The position numbers and the translations under genes are program-made. This document shows, one piece after another, positions 33,434-41,905 of a stretch of DNA of 64,000 nucleotides (within the stretch, counting starts at the first letter, position 1; each line of letters starts with the position of its first letter). The notes under the pieces are model-generated. The model saw only the letters and a list, made by a program, of their open reading frames with translations. It was not told the origin of the DNA and did no database searches. The DNA is from Roseateles_C aquae. GTDB lineage: Bacteria; Pseudomonadota; Gammaproteobacteria; Burkholderiales; Burkholderiaceae_C. The stretch is from contig NZ_JAVXZY010000011.1 of the NCBI RefSeq assembly GCF_032337115.1, forward strand, positions 62,001 through 126,000, written 5' to 3'.

Positions 33434-34162
33434 TAAAGGACGGTCCGCAGACTTCAGCTGAATCTCGAATTCCACCGTCACCGCATCCTGCATCGCCAGC
33501 AGGCCGCCAAGCACGCTGAAGGGCGTGATGCCGAAGTCCGACTGCAGCAGCACCAGCTGGCCACGCACCTGCCAGGGCGCCGCGGGCTCGCTGCCGCTCT
33601 GCCGCGCCTGCATGGCCAGCCACTGCTGATGTTGCTGGCCATGCCAGCTGATCTGCACCAGCGCCGCCAGCTGCTCGCCCTCGCCAACGATCTGCAGCGA
33701 GTGCAGCTGCAACAGCGGGTGCCGCGCGGCGTCGAGCAGACGCGGGCCCAACATATTGGCGCGGGTGGCGGCCACATCCTCCGGCGTCAGCGTGGAGGCG
33801 AAGGCCTCGCCAAGGCGGGCCCGTTCGGCCGGATCGTCCAGCCGCAGCCGCGCAAGCGGGAAGCTCAGCGCAAAACTGGCCCCGGCAAGACCTGACCCCG
33901 GCAGCTGCAGCCAGCCCTCGAACTCGGGCGCGGTCAGCACATGGTTGTGCCCCAGGCGCGCGGCCGTGCCGGCCCGAAAGGCCAGCATGCGCAGCCGCGA
34001 GGCGGCCGGATCAACGCGCCAGAGGCGGCCACCGGCCGGCGCCAATAGCGCTTCGCTGGCAACGGGCTGCGGCGCTGCGGGCGGTGCCGTGCTCTGGCAA
34101 GCCGTCAGGCCCAGGCTGAGGCCCAGCGCCGCCGTCAGCCAGCCACGCCGGCCCAGGCTCAC
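33419..34162 (-). CDS. YceI-like lipoprotein with C-terminus supplied by a mobile element
   Basis: A 247-residue lipoprotein (lipobox LTAC at 19-22) whose mature part resembles the YceI lipid-binding fold: a Ser/Arg-rich strand WRVDPAASRLRML and later GHNHVLTAPEFEGWLQLPG, with APWQVRGQLVLLQSDFGITPF near the end. YceI proteins bind isoprenoid quinones or amphiphiles. The final residues (LGRSA) and the stop codon are encoded by the terminal repeat of the IS5-like element at 33166-33433. It starts at GTG (34162), overlapping the peroxiredoxin stop by four bases (GTGA), so the two are coupled. Confidence 0.75.
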   Translation of the reverse strand: MSLGRRGWLTAALGLSLGLTACQSTAPPAAPQPVASEALLAPAGGRLWRVDPAASRLRMLAFRAGTAARLGHNHVLTAPEFEGWLQLPGSGLAGASFALSFPLARLRLDDPAERARLGEAFASTLTPEDVAATRANMLGPRLLDAARHPLLQLHSLQIVGEGEQLAALVQISWHGQQHQQWLAMQARQSGSEPAAPWQVRGQLVLLQSDFGITPFSVLGGLLAMQDAVTVEFEIQLKSADRPLGRSA

Positions 34163-34713
34163 TTCTTGCCGGCCTTCCAGCGCTCCACGGCCTTCAGCAT
34201 GGCGTCGACATGGCCGTCGGCATTCATGCTGGCGTGAACGGCGGCGATCTTGCCGTCCGGCGTGATCAGGTAGGAGATGCGGTCGGCCATCTCGACCATG
34301 GCCAGCTTGGCATCGTAGGAACGGATGATCTTGGCGCCGGCATCAGCGGCGACCGAGAACTTGTTGCGGCAGGCCTCGACCGAGAACTTCTTCAGCGTGG
34401 CGATATCGTCATTGGAGATGCCGACGACGCGGGCGCCCAGCGCCTTGAACTTGTCGCTGGCCTCGGCGAACTGGTGCGCCTCGACGGTGCAGCCGCTGGT
34501 GAAGGCCTTGGGGTAGAAGTACAGCACCACCGGCCCGTTCTTCAGGTTCTCGGCCAGATCAAAGCGGCTGGCCTCGCCGGCGGTGGCGGCTTCGGTGGTG
34601 AAGGTCGGCGCGGCGGCGCCAACCGCCAGCGCGGCGCTGGCGTCCAGGCTCATGAAGGCCAGCGCAGCGGCGACCAGGCGAAGACGAAGAGAGAAACGCG
34701 GTGGGTGGTACAT
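34159..34713 (-). CDS. Exported peroxiredoxin (BCP/AhpC-TSA type)
   Basis: A 184-residue thiol peroxidase with an N-terminal signal peptide (RLRLVAAALAFMSLDASAALA), implying periplasmic action. The peroxidatic Cys75 lies in YPKAFTSGCT (the expected PxxxTxxC), and Cys115 is a candidate resolving residue. It is downstream of the bufferin-type genes (78-bp gap) and coupled to the YceI-like lipoprotein. In context it could protect the periplasm during copper or oxidative stress. The upstream 43-codon extension is not used because the signal peptide starts at this ATG. Confidence 0.88.
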   Translation of the reverse strand: MYHPPRFSLRLRLVAAALAFMSLDASAALAVGAAAPTFTTEAATAGEASRFDLAENLKNGPVVLYFYPKAFTSGCTVEAHQFAEASDKFKALGARVVGISNDDIATLKKFSVEACRNKFSVAADAGAKIIRSYDAKLAMVEMADRISYLITPDGKIAAVHASMNADGHVDAMLKAVERWKAGKK

Positions 34714-34790
34714 GGTGCACGGGCGGGGTTGTCGCAGAAGGCGCCCATCATGCGCTGAAGCGCCATTTCCTGCTGGCGCGCAGGGGAAAT

Positions 34791-35603
34791 TCAGTCCGGC
34801 GCGACTTGGCTTTGCTCGGCCAGGCTTTCCTCGGCCAGCCATTGCTGCAGATGGCCGATCACCCGCGCTGCCGCCTCTTGCTCACCGGCTTCGCTGGCCG
34901 CCAGCGCACACAGTGCGGCAAAGCTGGCGCCGTCGAACACCGCCGTCCATAGCGCAGCTTCCAGCCCGGTGACCATGCGCCACTGCGTCTGCAGCCCGCG
35001 GCGCCAGACCAGCAGCAGTTGCTGCAGCGGCTCGGGCGCCGCCAGCTCGCCGGCCGGCTCGCCCTCGGTCTGGCGCAGCAGCGCCCGCCAGGCCGGCGCG
35101 ATCGCCCAGTGGAGCGCCAGCAGCTGGGCGCTGGCACGCGGGCGCAGGCGCAGCGCGGCCCACTGCTCGGGGGGCAAGCTTGCCAGCGTGGCGGCCTGCA
35201 AGGGCTGGTCGTCGGGCGCATCAAAGGCGCCGCGCAACGCCCAGTCCATCCGGGCCAGATCGAGCAGGGCCGGATGCGGCAGCAGCGCGGCGCCGGCACC
35301 CGCCAGAAACTCGGGCAGCCGGTCGCCAAACCAGCGTATCGAGGCATGGACCGAAGGATGCGCGGCCAGATAGGCCAGGCCCATCGCATCAAAGGCCTCG
35401 TCGCCGAGTGCCTGGTGCAGCACCGCGTAGTTGTCGCGCAAGGCGGCCAGCAAACGGGCGCGGTAGGCATGGCGGTAGGCGGCCAGGCCGCGCTCGCCGG
35501 CCACGCCAACAACGCCGGCCTGCCCGGAAAACACGGGCGCCTCATCACTGAGCACGGCAGCCTGCAGGCGCTGCTGCAGGGCGAGCAACTCGCTGTTCAG
35601 CAT
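34791..35603 (-). CDS. DUF2063 (HvfC/BufC-like) partner of the MNIO enzyme
   Basis: A 270-residue protein with the N-terminal DUF2063 helical domain (LLALQQRLQAAVLSDEAPVF, GERGLAAYRHAYRARLLAALRDNYAVL) and a C-terminal extension. In bufferin and related RiPP clusters this partner binds the precursor and delivers it to the DUF692 enzyme. Its start overlaps the DUF692 stop by seven bases (35597-35603), so expression is coupled. Confidence 0.85.
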   Translation of the reverse strand: MLNSELLALQQRLQAAVLSDEAPVFSGQAGVVGVAGERGLAAYRHAYRARLLAALRDNYAVLHQALGDEAFDAMGLAYLAAHPSVHASIRWFGDRLPEFLAGAGAALLPHPALLDLARMDWALRGAFDAPDDQPLQAATLASLPPEQWAALRLRPRASAQLLALHWAIAPAWRALLRQTEGEPAGELAAPEPLQQLLLVWRRGLQTQWRMVTGLEAALWTAVFDGASFAALCALAASEAGEQEAAARVIGHLQQWLAEESLAEQSQVAPD

Positions 35604-36445
35604 GGCTGGGCCTCGGCGGCAAAGAGCTCGACCGAGACCTGCCGTGCCTGGTCCAGCTCCTGCAGCAGCTCGGCCAAGGGCGGGATGTGATCGTCGCGCT
35701 CAATCATCGTCGGCACCGGCCGGCCCAGGCGCTCCAGCGTGTGGCGATAGAGCTGCCAGACCGGATCGCAGACCGGGTGGTCATGGGTATCGATCACCAG
35801 CTCGCCCAGGTCTTCGTGGCCGGCCAGATGGATCTGCACCACCTGCTCGGGCGGCATCTGGTCGATATAGGCCTTGGCATCGAAGCCGTGATTGCGCGCC
35901 GAGACATAGACGTTGTTGACGTCCAGCAGCAGCTGGCAGCCGCTGCGGCGAAGCAGCGTCGCGACGAACTCGGCCTCACTCATCTCGTCTGCCACAAAGC
36001 GCACATAGCTGGAGACGTTCTCCAGCACCAGCGGCCGCGCCAGCAACTCCTGCACCTGCTCGATGCGGCTGCAGAGATGATCGAGCGCTGCCCGGGTGTA
36101 AGGCATGGGCAGCAGATCGTGAAGATTGCGGTGGTCGACGCCGGTCCAGCAGAGGTGGTCAGACAACCAGGCCGGCGCGATGCGATCGGCCAGCTGGCGC
36201 AGGCTGCGCAGATAGTCCAGATTGAGCGGGTCGCTGGACCCTATCGACATCGACACGCCATGCATCACCAGCGGGTAGTCGCGCCGGATGCGTTCCAGAT
36301 GCGCCAGCGGTGCGCCACCGGGCACCAGGTAGTTCTCGGAAATGATTTCGAGCCAGTCGGGGCGCTGCCCGGCGGGCAGACCTGCCTCGAAATCGGCATA
36401 GTGCTCGGTGCGCAGACCGAGCCCAAAGCCCTGGACGTTTGGCAT
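35597..36445 (-). CDS. DUF692 multinuclear non-heme iron oxidase (MNIO), HvfB/BufB-like
   Basis: A 282-residue TIM-barrel enzyme. Metal-ligand and active-site clusters typical of DUF692 are visible: MHGVSMSIGS, WLSDHLCW, ENVSSY, LLDVNNVYVSARNHG, HLAGHEDLGE, DTHDHPVCD and ERDDHIPP. MNIO enzymes oxidise cysteines in peptide precursors; in bufferin clusters they convert Cys to a copper-chelating thio-oxazole. The neighbouring small Cys-rich exported peptide is the expected substrate and the DUF2063 protein the expected partner. Confidence 0.92.
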   Translation of the reverse strand: MPNVQGFGLGLRTEHYADFEAGLPAGQRPDWLEIISENYLVPGGAPLAHLERIRRDYPLVMHGVSMSIGSSDPLNLDYLRSLRQLADRIAPAWLSDHLCWTGVDHRNLHDLLPMPYTRAALDHLCSRIEQVQELLARPLVLENVSSYVRFVADEMSEAEFVATLLRRSGCQLLLDVNNVYVSARNHGFDAKAYIDQMPPEQVVQIHLAGHEDLGELVIDTHDHPVCDPVWQLYRHTLERLGRPVPTMIERDDHIPPLAELLQELDQARQVSVELFAAEAQPC

Positions 36446-36506
36446 GGGGACTCCATCAGCACCGCGGCCAGGCCGCGGTGCGCTTCACAGGCGATGCGTA
36501 TGCGGC

Positions 36507-36767
36507 TTACTTCAGCACCGTGCCGCCGGCCTTCGAGCATTCGCCAGCACTGGCCTTGCTGACCCAGCCCTGGCCCTTGCAGCTGTTGTGGCCCTTGCAC
36601 TCGTTCTTGGCCGTCTTGCACTCGGACGTGCCCTTGCAGCTGTTGATGCCCGAGCACTTGACCATGCCGGCGTCGGCGGCCTGCACCGTGGTGCTGACGG
36701 TGGCGGTGGCGAACAGAGCGGCAGCAGCGGCGGCGACGGACAGGCCGGTCTTCAGGGATGCGTTCAT
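36507..36767 (-). CDS. Bufferin-like exported Cys-rich precursor peptide (BufA2/DUF2282-like)
   Basis: An 86-residue peptide with a signal sequence ending near VQAADA (about 28-33). The mature part has six Cys (38, 44, 50, 57, 63, 77) in the repeated pattern CSGINSCKG, CKTAKNECKG, HNSCKGQGW. This matches the BufA2 type of bufferin precursor, a MNIO-modified RiPP that buffers copper in the periplasm. AGGAGAACCCC directly before the ATG is a strong ribosome-binding site. It is the first gene of the operon with the DUF692 and DUF2063 genes downstream. The 150-bp spacer to the divergent AmpG-like gene holds its promoter; GTAAGG near 36851-36856 (minus) could be part of an ECF-type promoter, at low confidence. 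Confidence 0.85.
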   Translation of the reverse strand: MNASLKTGLSVAAAAAALFATATVSTTVQAADAGMVKCSGINSCKGTSECKTAKNECKGHNSCKGQGWVSKASAGECSKAGGTVLK

Positions 36768-36917
36768 GGGGTTCTCCTGTTTCGGTTGGGGTTGAACAGG
36801 CTGCAGCGGCGCCGCAGCATGTGCCCTTCGGTCGCGGTGATGCCGCCAGTCCTTACAGCGCGTCCGATAAATATCTTTGCCGCGCCGCCCCGGCGGAATC
36901 GGCGACACTGCGCCGCC

Positions 36918-38216
36918 ATGACGACCGTGCGATCAAGCCCCTGGGCCTGGGTGCCCAGCCTCTATCTGGTGCAAGGCCTGCCCTATGTGCTGGTGATGAG
37001 CTTGTCGGTGGTGATGTACAAGAACCTCGGCCTGGGCAACACCGAGATCGCGCTCTACACCTCCTGGCTTTACCTGCCCTGGGTGATCAAGCCGCTGTGG
37101 TCGCCGCTGATCGAGCTGCTGGGCCGCAAGCGGGGCTGGATTGTGGCGATGCAGGGGCTGGTGGGCGCGGCGCTGGCCGCCCTGGCGCTGGCCTTGCCGC
37201 AGCCCGGTTTTGTGCAGGCCACGCTGGCCCTGTTCTGGCTGATGGCCTTTGCCTCGGCCTCACACGACATCGCCGCCGACGGCTTCTATCTGCTGGCATT
37301 GCCGCGCCATCAGCAGGCGGCTTTCGTGGGCGTGCGCTCCACGTTCTACAAGCTGGCGAACATCGGCGCCCAGGGCGGCCTGGTCTTTCTGGCCGGTTGG
37401 CTGCAGGCCGAGAGCGGCAGCTTCCAGAGCGCCTGGGCCCAGGTCTTCGGCCTCGCCGCCGCGCTGCTGCTGCTGGCCGCGCTCTACCACCAGCTGCGCC
37501 TGCCCAAGCCCGTGGCCGATCAGCCGCAGGGCGCCGCCTTGGCTCCGGTGGCCCGCGAAAGCCTGCAGGTGTTTCGCAGCTTCTTTGCCCAGCCGCGCAT
37601 CGCCGTGGTGCTGGCCTTTTTGCTGCTCTACCGCTTTCCCGAGGCCCAACTGCTGAAGCTGGCCAGCCCCTTTCTGCTTGATGAGCGCAGCGCCGGCGGC
37701 CTCGGCCTGTCCACCCAGGCGCTGGGCCTGGCCTATGGCACGGTAGGCCTGGTGGCGCTGATGCTGGGCGGTCTGCTCGGCGGCTGGCTGATTTCGCGCC
37801 ATGGCCTGCGCCGGCTGCTCTGGCCGCTGGTGCTGGCCATGCATCTGCCCAATCTGGCCTTTGTGGCGCTGGCGCAGATGCAGCCGGAATCGCTGGCGCT
37901 GATCAGCGCGGCGCTGGCCATCGAGCAGTTCGGCTATGGCCTGGGCTTCACCGCCTATCTGGTCGCGATGATGCTGTTTGCCGAGGGCGATGGCGACAAG
38001 GGCGAGAACCGCTACAAGACCGCGCACTACGCGCTGTGCACCGGCTTCATGGCCCTGGGCATGATGCTGCCTGGGCTGTGGAGTGGCTGGCTGCAGGCCC
38101 AGCTCGGCTATCTGCACTTCTTCCTCTGGGTGTTGCTGGCCACCTTGCCCTCGCTCGCGGCCACGGCGCTGTTGCGCGTGCCCGAGGGCTTTGGCCGGCA
38201 GGAGCCATCAGCATGA
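36918..38216 (+). CDS. AmpG-like MFS permease
   Basis: A 432-residue major-facilitator protein with 12 predicted membrane segments and the conserved first part SLYLVQGLPYVLVMSLSVVMYKNLGLGN and LYLPWVIKPLWSPLIELLGRKRGW. These are characteristic of AmpG-type muropeptide permeases that import anhydro-muropeptides for recycling. A further AmpG-like trait is FASASHDIAADGFYLLALP. Its stop overlaps the start of the glycosyl-hydrolase lipoprotein by four bases (ATGA at 38213), which supports a peptidoglycan role. It is divergent from the bufferin operon. Confidence 0.85.
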   Translation: MTTVRSSPWAWVPSLYLVQGLPYVLVMSLSVVMYKNLGLGNTEIALYTSWLYLPWVIKPLWSPLIELLGRKRGWIVAMQGLVGAALAALALALPQPGFVQATLALFWLMAFASASHDIAADGFYLLALPRHQQAAFVGVRSTFYKLANIGAQGGLVFLAGWLQAESGSFQSAWAQVFGLAAALLLLAALYHQLRLPKPVADQPQGAALAPVARESLQVFRSFFAQPRIAVVLAFLLLYRFPEAQLLKLASPFLLDERSAGGLGLSTQALGLAYGTVGLVALMLGGLLGGWLISRHGLRRLLWPLVLAMHLPNLAFVALAQMQPESLALISAALAIEQFGYGLGFTAYLVAMMLFAEGDGDKGENRYKTAHYALCTGFMALGMMLPGLWSGWLQAQLGYLHFFLWVLLATLPSLAATALLRVPEGFGRQEPSA

Positions 38217-39775
38217 GCAACATCCCCACCCGCCGCCAGGCGCTACAAGGGCTGGCTGGCCTTGCTGCGATCGGCCTGGCGGGCTGCGCCGCGCCCCATA
38301 GTCGAGGTCCAGGTCCAGGTCCAGGCCCCGGCCCGCGCCTGCGCACCGCCCCCGAGCTGGCCGCTGCCGCCCCGGCGCCGGCACGCGAGTTCCGCGCCGC
38401 CTGGGTCGCGACCGTCGCCAATATCGACTGGCCCAGCCGCGCCGGCCTCAGCCGCGAGCAGCAGATCGCCGAGATGCTGGCCCTGCTCGATCGGGCCCAG
38501 GCACTGCGCCTGAATGCGCTGATCCTGCAGGTGCGCAACAGCGCCGATGCGATCTACCCGTCGGCGCTGGAGCCCTGGAGCGAGGTGCTCAGCGGCGTGC
38601 AGGGCCAGGATCCCGGCTGGGACCCGCTGGCGCGCTGGGTTGACGAGGCCCATGCCCGCGGCATCGAGCTGCATGCCTGGTTCAACCCCTACCGCGCGCG
38701 GCCCAGCGGCGCCCGCGGGCCGCGCGCCGCCGGCCATCTGAGTCAAACGCGGCCGGACTGGGTCAAGGCCTATGGCGATCAGCTCTGGACAGACCCGGGC
38801 GAGCCCGAGGCGGCGGCGCACACGCTGGCTGTCATCGACGATGTGCTGCAGCGCTATGCCATCGATGGCGTGCACATCGACGACTACTTCTATCCCTACC
38901 CGATCAAGGACGCGTCCGGCAGCCAGGAGCTCGACTTCCCCGACGAGCCGAGCTGGGCCCGTTACCGCGCCGGTGGCGGCCAGCTGGCGCGAGCCGAGTG
39001 GCGGCGCGACAACGTCAACCGCCTGGTCGCGCAACTCAGCCAACAAGTGCGCCGCAGCCGCCCCGGCATGTTGCTGGGCATCAGCCCCTTTGGCCTGCCG
39101 CGGCCCGATCTGCGCCCGGCCGGCATCAGCGGTTTCTCGCAGTACGACAAGCTCTACGCCGATGTCGAGCGCTGGCTGGCCGAGGGCTGGCTGGACTATC
39201 TGGCACCGCAGCTCTACTGGCCACGCGCCCAGGCGGCTCAGGCTTTTGCGCCGCTGCTGCAGGCCTGGCGTGGCCTCAACCCCAAGAGCCGGCACATCTG
39301 GCCGGGCCTGTTCAGCAGCCGCATCAACAGCAACGCCGACAGCTGGCAGCCCGACGAGATCCTCGGCCAGATCGCACTGAGCCGCGCGGGCAGCGATGCG
39401 CCCGGCCATGCCCACTTCAGCATGGTGGCGCTGGCGCAGAACCGCCGCGGTCTGGCCGATGCACTGCTGGCCGGGCCCTATGCCGAACCAGCGCTGCCGC
39501 CGGCCATGCCCTGGCTGGCCGAAGACCGCGCCACACCGCCGCCGCCGACGGCCCCGCTGCTGGAACAGCGCGCCGATGGCAGCCTGCGCCTGCACTGGCA
39601 GGGCAGCGCCGGCGCCCATCTGCTCTGGCTGCTGCACGACGATGGCCGCTGGCGCTGGCAGCGGCTCTGGGGCCGGGAGGCCCTGCTGCCGGCCCAGGGC
39701 TGGCAGGCGCTGGCGCTGGCCGCGCTGGACACCGCCGGCCGCGAGGGGCCCCGGCAGGCCTGGCGCCGCGCCTGA
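38213..39775 (+). CDS. GHL10/DUF187 family glycoside hydrolase-like lipoprotein (DigH-like)
   Basis: A 520-residue lipoprotein (lipobox LAGC, about residue 25). A short Gly-Pro repeat (GPGPGPGPGP; from repeats of GGTCCA at 38306-38324) follows the lipobox. The GHL10 barrel begins EFRAAWVATVANIDWPS, with LNALILQVRNSADAIYPS, HAWFNPYRARPSG and ATG-initiated core strands; HIDDYFYPYP carries the Asp pair. E. coli DigH of this family cleaves denuded glycan strands at the septum. Coupled to the AmpG-like permease, it may release fragments for recycling. Confidence 0.87.
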   Translation: MSNIPTRRQALQGLAGLAAIGLAGCAAPHSRGPGPGPGPGPRLRTAPELAAAAPAPAREFRAAWVATVANIDWPSRAGLSREQQIAEMLALLDRAQALRLNALILQVRNSADAIYPSALEPWSEVLSGVQGQDPGWDPLARWVDEAHARGIELHAWFNPYRARPSGARGPRAAGHLSQTRPDWVKAYGDQLWTDPGEPEAAAHTLAVIDDVLQRYAIDGVHIDDYFYPYPIKDASGSQELDFPDEPSWARYRAGGGQLARAEWRRDNVNRLVAQLSQQVRRSRPGMLLGISPFGLPRPDLRPAGISGFSQYDKLYADVERWLAEGWLDYLAPQLYWPRAQAAQAFAPLLQAWRGLNPKSRHIWPGLFSSRINSNADSWQPDEILGQIALSRAGSDAPGHAHFSMVALAQNRRGLADALLAGPYAEPALPPAMPWLAEDRATPPPPTAPLLEQRADGSLRLHWQGSAGAHLLWLLHDDGRWRWQRLWGREALLPAQGWQALALAALDTAGREGPRQAWRRA

Positions 39776-39878
39776 GGCCGAGCCCGGTCTGGCGCTGAAG
39801 TAGGGAGCCCTCCCGCCATCCAGGCGTCAATGTTGCAGTGCACAATAGGCCATCTGCAGCTGCACGGGAAGGGTTCTT

Positions 39879-40646
39879 ATGCGTCGTGTCGTGTTCAATC
39901 AAAAAGGCGGAGTCGGCAAGTCCAGCATCACCAGCAATCTGGCCGCGATCGCCGCCGCGCAGGGGCGGCGCACCCTGGTCGTCGATCTGGACCCGCAGGC
40001 CAATACCAGCCGCTACCTGCTCGGTGACGCAGCCGATGAGCCCACGCCGGGTGCGGCCGAGTTCTTCGAGACCACGCTGAAGTTCAGCGTGCGCACGCCC
40101 AAGACCAGCGACTTCATCGTCGAGACGCCCTGGGAGAACCTGCATCTGATGCCGGCCAGCGCCCTGCTCGAGGAACTGCACAGCAAGCTGGAGAGCCGCT
40201 ACAAGATCTACAAGCTGCGCGACGCGCTGCGCGAGCTGGCCGGCGATTACGACGAGGTCTGGATCGACACGCCGCCGGCGCTGAACTTCTACACCCGCTC
40301 GGCGCTGATCGCCGCCGAGGGCTGCCTGATTCCCTTCGACTGCGACGAGTTCGCCCGCCGCGCGCTCTACGGCCTGCTGGACAGCGTCAAGGAAATCCAG
40401 GCCGATCACAACGAGCAGCTGCAGATCGAGGGCATCGTCGTCAACCAGTTCCAGCCGCGCGCCGCGCTGCCGCAGCGCACCGTGCAGGAGCTGCTCGATG
40501 AAGGCCTGCCGGTGCTGCAGCCCTACCTGAGTGCCAGCGTGAAGATGAAGGAATCGCACGAACTGGCGCGGCCGATGATCCACCTGGACGCGCGCCACAA
40601 GCTGACGCAGGAACTGCTCGCGCTGTACGCGGCGCTGCCGGGCTGA
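39879..40646 (+). CDS. Orphan ParA-family ATPase
   Basis: A 255-residue Walker-type ATPase. The deviant Walker A motif KGGVGKS is at 9-15, Walker A' is VVDLDPQANTSRYL, and Walker B WIDTPPALNFYTRSAL. No ParB or centromere-like repeat is nearby, so it is not a standard chromosome or plasmid partition unit; such orphans position cell-pole or granule cargo. Just upstream TGTTGCAGTGCACAATA (39831-39847) contains a small symmetric sequence, possibly a regulator site. It stands alone. Confidence 0.9.
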   Translation: MRRVVFNQKGGVGKSSITSNLAAIAAAQGRRTLVVDLDPQANTSRYLLGDAADEPTPGAAEFFETTLKFSVRTPKTSDFIVETPWENLHLMPASALLEELHSKLESRYKIYKLRDALRELAGDYDEVWIDTPPALNFYTRSALIAAEGCLIPFDCDEFARRALYGLLDSVKEIQADHNEQLQIEGIVVNQFQPRAALPQRTVQELLDEGLPVLQPYLSASVKMKESHELARPMIHLDARHKLTQELLALYAALPG

Positions 40647-40684
40647 GCGGCTGCGCCCCCGGGGCCGCCAGGGCGACCCGGCGT

Positions 40685-41800
40685 TCAGAGAAACTCGCCG
40701 CGGATGTCCACCGTCGAGTCGATGCCGATCTGATCGAAATGCTCCCCCAGCCAGGCCAGCGCCTGGCGCCGGCCGGCATCGCGCAGCTCGCACAGATAAG
40801 GCCAGGCGGTATCCATCTTCGAAGCCACACCCTGGGCGGCCATCAGCGCATCGCTGCGTATCGAGTGGATGCGCATGCGCCGGGCATCGTCGGGCGAGAG
40901 CTTGCCGCGGTCAATCAGGCTGGTGACGAAGGCGATGGCGCGCATCTCGCGCATCAGCGAGGAATTGAAACTGATCTCGTTGACCCGGTTGGCAATCTCG
41001 GCCGCGGTGCGCGGCACGCCGCGGCGCAGCACCGGGTTGACGTGGACGATCAGCACATCGGCGCTGTCGCACTCATAGATCAGCGGGAAGATGGCCGGGT
41101 TGCCCATATAGCCGCCGTCCCAGAAATGCTCTCCGTCGATCTCGACCGCCTGGAACAGCGTCGGCAGGCAGGCACTGGCCAGCACCACATCGACGCTGAG
41201 CTGCTGGCGCTCGAAGACCTTGATCTTGCCGGTCTCGACATTGGTGGCACTGACAAAAAGCTTCAGCGCGGGGCTGGCCCGCAGGGCCTCGAAGTCGATC
41301 TGCTGCTCCAGCACCTCGCGCAGCGGATTGATGTTCAGCGGATTGAGCTGGTAGGGCGACATCATCTGCATCAGCCCGCTCATCCACAGATAGGGCGGCG
41401 ACCATTCCAGCGGCACCGCCTGCTGCATGCCATGCATGAAGACATCGAGCCAGGGCGGGCGCAGCAGATTGAAGCGACCGGCCTCGGCGATGGCCTGCCA
41501 GAGCCGCTGCAGCGACTCGCGCGCCCCATCGACGCCGCCACGCCGCCAGCCATCGGCCAGCGCCACCGCATTGAGGCTGCCGGCGCTGGTGGCGCTGAGC
41601 GCTTCCAGCGTCAGCCGGCCATCGGCCAGCAAGGCATCGAGCACGCCCCAGGTGTAGGCGCCATGGGCACCGCCACCCTGCAGCGCCAGGTTCAGCGGCT
41701 TGAGCGCCGAGCCATGGCCGGCTGCCTCCGGCTTGGCCGAAGCCTTGGCTTGGGGCCGGGACGCGGCGGTGCGCGGGGCGGGCGGAGAACGTCTCACCAT
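40685..41800 (-). CDS. Patatin-like phospholipase
   Basis: A 371-residue lipolytic enzyme with a Ser-Asp dyad. The oxyanion loop is QGGGAHG (41-47), the nucleophile Ser72 is in ATSAGSLN (first Gly of GxSxG is Ala here), and the catalytic Asp is in FWDGGYMGNP. It resembles the RssA/YlbK-type patatins. The ATG at 41800 has AGAGG seven bases upstream; an open reading start 14 codons earlier is less likely. It is convergent with the ParA gene; cytoplasmic, substrate unknown. Confidence 0.9.
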   Translation of the reverse strand: MVRRSPPAPRTAASRPQAKASAKPEAAGHGSALKPLNLALQGGGAHGAYTWGVLDALLADGRLTLEALSATSAGSLNAVALADGWRRGGVDGARESLQRLWQAIAEAGRFNLLRPPWLDVFMHGMQQAVPLEWSPPYLWMSGLMQMMSPYQLNPLNINPLREVLEQQIDFEALRASPALKLFVSATNVETGKIKVFERQQLSVDVVLASACLPTLFQAVEIDGEHFWDGGYMGNPAIFPLIYECDSADVLIVHVNPVLRRGVPRTAAEIANRVNEISFNSSLMREMRAIAFVTSLIDRGKLSPDDARRMRIHSIRSDALMAAQGVASKMDTAWPYLCELRDAGRRQALAWLGEHFDQIGIDSTVDIRGEFL

Positions 41801-41905
41801 GGCAGGCCTCTGGCAATGCGGCTGGGGCGGCGCGTACTGCACAGGGCCGCGGGTACGCCCACTCTAACCGGAGAGTGTCGGGCCGGGTTTCATCACAGCG
41901 TCAAC

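Noticed and set aside
38306..38324. Repeat of GGTCCA, considered as a tandem-repeat element
   Set aside because: It encodes the Gly-Pro linker of the GHL10 lipoprotein in frame, so it is ordinary coding sequence.
39831..39847. Symmetric TTGCAGTGCACAA sequence before the ParA gene, considered as a PhaR-type site
   Set aside because: The symmetry is imperfect and I cannot tie it to a regulator; no polyhydroxyalkanoate gene is in view.
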